This document shows positions 62,706-64,000 of a stretch of 64,000 nt of DNA, piece by piece. Position 1 is the first letter of the stretch. Each line of letters opens with the position of its first letter. The DNA comes from Solirubrobacterales bacterium (GTDB taxonomy: Bacteria > Actinomycetota > Thermoleophilia > Solirubrobacterales > Solirubrobacteraceae): the NCBI GenBank assembly GCA_019240115.1, contig JAFAYV010000038.1, positions 1-64,000 of the forward strand, given 5' to 3'. The translations under genes and the position numbers were made by a program. The notes beneath the pieces are model-generated. The model ran no database searches. It was not told where the DNA came from and worked only from the letters and a program-made list of their open reading frames with translations.

Positions 62706-63734
62706 TCAGGCGCCGGCGCAGGCCTGCGCGAGCGCCTCGGAGAATTCGTCCACGTCCTCGGGCGTCGTGTCCCAGGAGCACATCAGCCGCACCTCGCCCG
62801 TCGTCGGCTCCCACGTGTAGAACGGCCACGTCGTCCGCGCGGCCCGTGTCGCGGCGGCGGGGACGATCGCGAACACCCCGTTGGCCTCGGTCGGCTGGGT
62901 GATCCTCACCGCCGGGATCCGTCCCAGGCGCCCCGCGAGCCGGGTCGCCATCGCGTTGGCGTGCGCGGCGCTGCGCCGCCACAGGTCGCCCTCGTACATG
63001 GCCACGAACTGCGCGGCGAGGAACCGGCCCTTGGAGGCGAGCTGCAACGTCTGCTTGCGCAGGTTGACCGCGCCGTTGCGCAGGTGGGAGTCGAGCAGCA
63101 CGACGGCCTCGCCGAACAGCATCCCGTTCTTGGTCCCGCCGAGGCTGAGCAGGTCGACGCCCGCGCGCGTGGTCAGGTCGCCGAGGCCGACGCCCTCGGC
63201 CGCGGCCGCGTTGGCCAGCCGGGCTCCGTCCACGTGCAGCCGCAGTCCGTGCGCGTGGGCGACCTCGGCCAGCGCGGCGATCTCGCCGGGCGCGTAGCGC
63301 GTGCCGAGCTCGGTGCTCTCGGTGATCGACACCAGGCTCGGCTGCACCGCGTGCTCGTCGCCGACGCGGTGCAGCTGGGACAGGACGTCGTCGGGGGTCA
63401 GCTTGCCGTCGGAGGTGGGGACGGCGAGCAGCTTGATCCCCGCCACCGCCTCCGGGGCGCCCGCCTCGTCGACGTTGACGTGGGCGTGAGCCGAGCAGAT
63501 CGCGGCTTCCCACGGCCGGCAGGCGATGCGCAGGCAGAGCACGTTCGCCGCCGAGCCGTTGAACACGAGCAGCGAGGTGGACTCGGAGCCGAAGTGCGAG
63601 CGCAGCGTGGCCTCGGAACGCGCGGTCCACGGGTCGGCGCCGTAGGCGACCGCGTGCCCCTCGTTGGCCTCCGCGATCGCCGCGAGCACCTCGGGATGCG
63701 CCCCGGCGTAGTTGTCGGACGCAAACGACTTCAC
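62706..63734 (-). CDS. threonine aldolase-like PLP lyase
   Basis: A 342-residue beta-eliminating-lyase family protein. FASDNYAGAHPEVLAAIAEA, GSAANVLCLRIACRPWEAAI, HAHVNVDEAGAPEAVAGIKL, LRLHVDGARLANAAAAEGVG and LLSLGGTKNGMLFGEAVVLL with the PLP Lys are present. It cleaves L-threonine or allo-threonine to glycine and acetaldehyde. GTG start. It follows the partial SDR gene by 22 bp on the same strand. Confidence 0.88.
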   Translation of the reverse strand: MKSFASDNYAGAHPEVLAAIAEANEGHAVAYGADPWTARSEATLRSHFGSESTSLLVFNGSAANVLCLRIACRPWEAAICSAHAHVNVDEAGAPEAVAGIKLLAVPTSDGKLTPDDVLSQLHRVGDEHAVQPSLVSITESTELGTRYAPGEIAALAEVAHAHGLRLHVDGARLANAAAAEGVGLGDLTTRAGVDLLSLGGTKNGMLFGEAVVLLDSHLRNGAVNLRKQTLQLASKGRFLAAQFVAMYEGDLWRRSAAHANAMATRLAGRLGRIPAVRITQPTEANGVFAIVPAAATRAARTTWPFYTWEPTTGEVRLMCSWDTTPEDVDEFSEALAQACAGA

Positions 63735-63756
63735 GCCCGCTCGTCGCTCGGCGAGC

Positions 63757-64000
63757 TCACGTGACGAGGGTCCCGCCGTCGACCGGGAGCAGCGCGCCGG
63801 TCACGTAGGAGCCGGCGTCGCTGGCGAGAAACAGGCCGGCGGCGACGAGCTCGTCGGCCTCTCCGATCCGCGCCATCGGCACGCGATCCAACATCTCCTC
63901 GATGTATCCGTCGGGGTACTGGTCCGTCATCTCGGAGGCGAAGAAGCCGGGGGCGAGCGCGTTGACGCGGATGCCGTAGCGGCCGGTCCACTGCTGGGCG
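63757..64000 (-). CDS. SDR-family oxidoreductase, 5' end outside the window
   Basis: The last 81 residues of a classical SDR: QQWTGRYGIRVNALAPGFFA then SEMTDQYPDGYIEEMLDRVP, and GLFLASDAGSYVTGALLPVD then GGTLVT. The R-V-N-A-L-A-P-G motif and C-terminal V-D-G-G are diagnostic. The cofactor and catalytic half lies beyond 64000. Confidence 0.85.
   Translation of the reverse strand, partial: AQQWTGRYGIRVNALAPGFFASEMTDQYPDGYIEEMLDRVPMARIGEADELVAAGLFLASDAGSYVTGALLPVDGGTLVT

Overview
The window is a high-GC chromosomal segment from an actinobacterium. Membrane-tethered ECF sigma factor, OpcA with Zwf, an F420-type nitroreductase, PPi-type phosphofructokinase signatures and many GTG starts fit the Thermoleophilia (Solirubrobacterales-like) best. 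This placement is inferred from gene content; no rRNA is present to confirm it.

Layout. 1-3.2 kb: tandem repeats, a small IF2N-like gene and an ECF sigma factor fused to a zinc anti-sigma-like motif, one membrane helix and a long low-complexity tail. 3.2-4.2 kb: tRNA-Pro(CGG) followed by an integrase stump and an IS630 stump, an old integration site. 4.2-18 kb: a Tat-exported purple acid phosphatase, a MoaD-like protein with an acetamidase, an SDR/methyltransferase pair, a cold-shock protein, and a cluster of one MFS pump and two DUF899 proteins divergent from a SnoaL-tailed ECF sigma factor. Gene debris is interspersed (exonuclease, SDR, IS256, SnoaL, DUF899). 17.5-23.8 kb: an ArsR/SRPBCC pair divergent from DUF2182, then a 2.5-kb graveyard of two IS3 elements, a sigma-factor fragment and a group II intron fragment, then a TetR/DUF1772 pair divergent from a frameshifted DUF4267 gene. 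23.9-28.5 kb: tRNA-Glu, an enoyl-CoA hydratase, tRNA-Leu, and a four-gene ABC exporter/two-component operon.

28.5-37.3 kb is the metabolic core: pfp-like, tal, gnd, zwf, opcA, pgl, ROK kinase, rpiB and a histidine phosphatase all run leftward. From gnd to rpiB every junction is a 4-nt start/stop overlap, giving a near-complete oxidative pentose phosphate operon. 37.4-43.6 kb holds a FUSC transporter with a Crp-like regulator, divergent xylA and xylB, an FAD-linked lactate/glycolate oxidase and a tiny zinc ribbon. 44.4-53.9 kb holds an SDR, a sulfite-oxidase-type enzyme behind an MFS pump with a large cytoplasmic tail, MgtC, GGCT, an FMN glutamate-synthase-like protein, pyruvate oxidase and dodecin. 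54-59.8 kb holds a YbdK-type ligase converging on a cell-wall cluster: two Ddl-type ligases, a membrane-anchored MurF and an alpha/beta hydrolase. 59.9-64 kb holds a dienelactone hydrolase, DUF6295, fructokinase, cytidylate-kinase-like protein, threonine aldolase and a truncated SDR.

A recurrent feature is short tandem arrays (19-35 bp, 2-6 copies) at gene ends. In three cases (pfp, GGCT, SDR at 9155) the unit contains the last codons and stop of the adjacent gene. Coordinates of pseudogene edges are approximate, because they rest on where recognisable homology fades.
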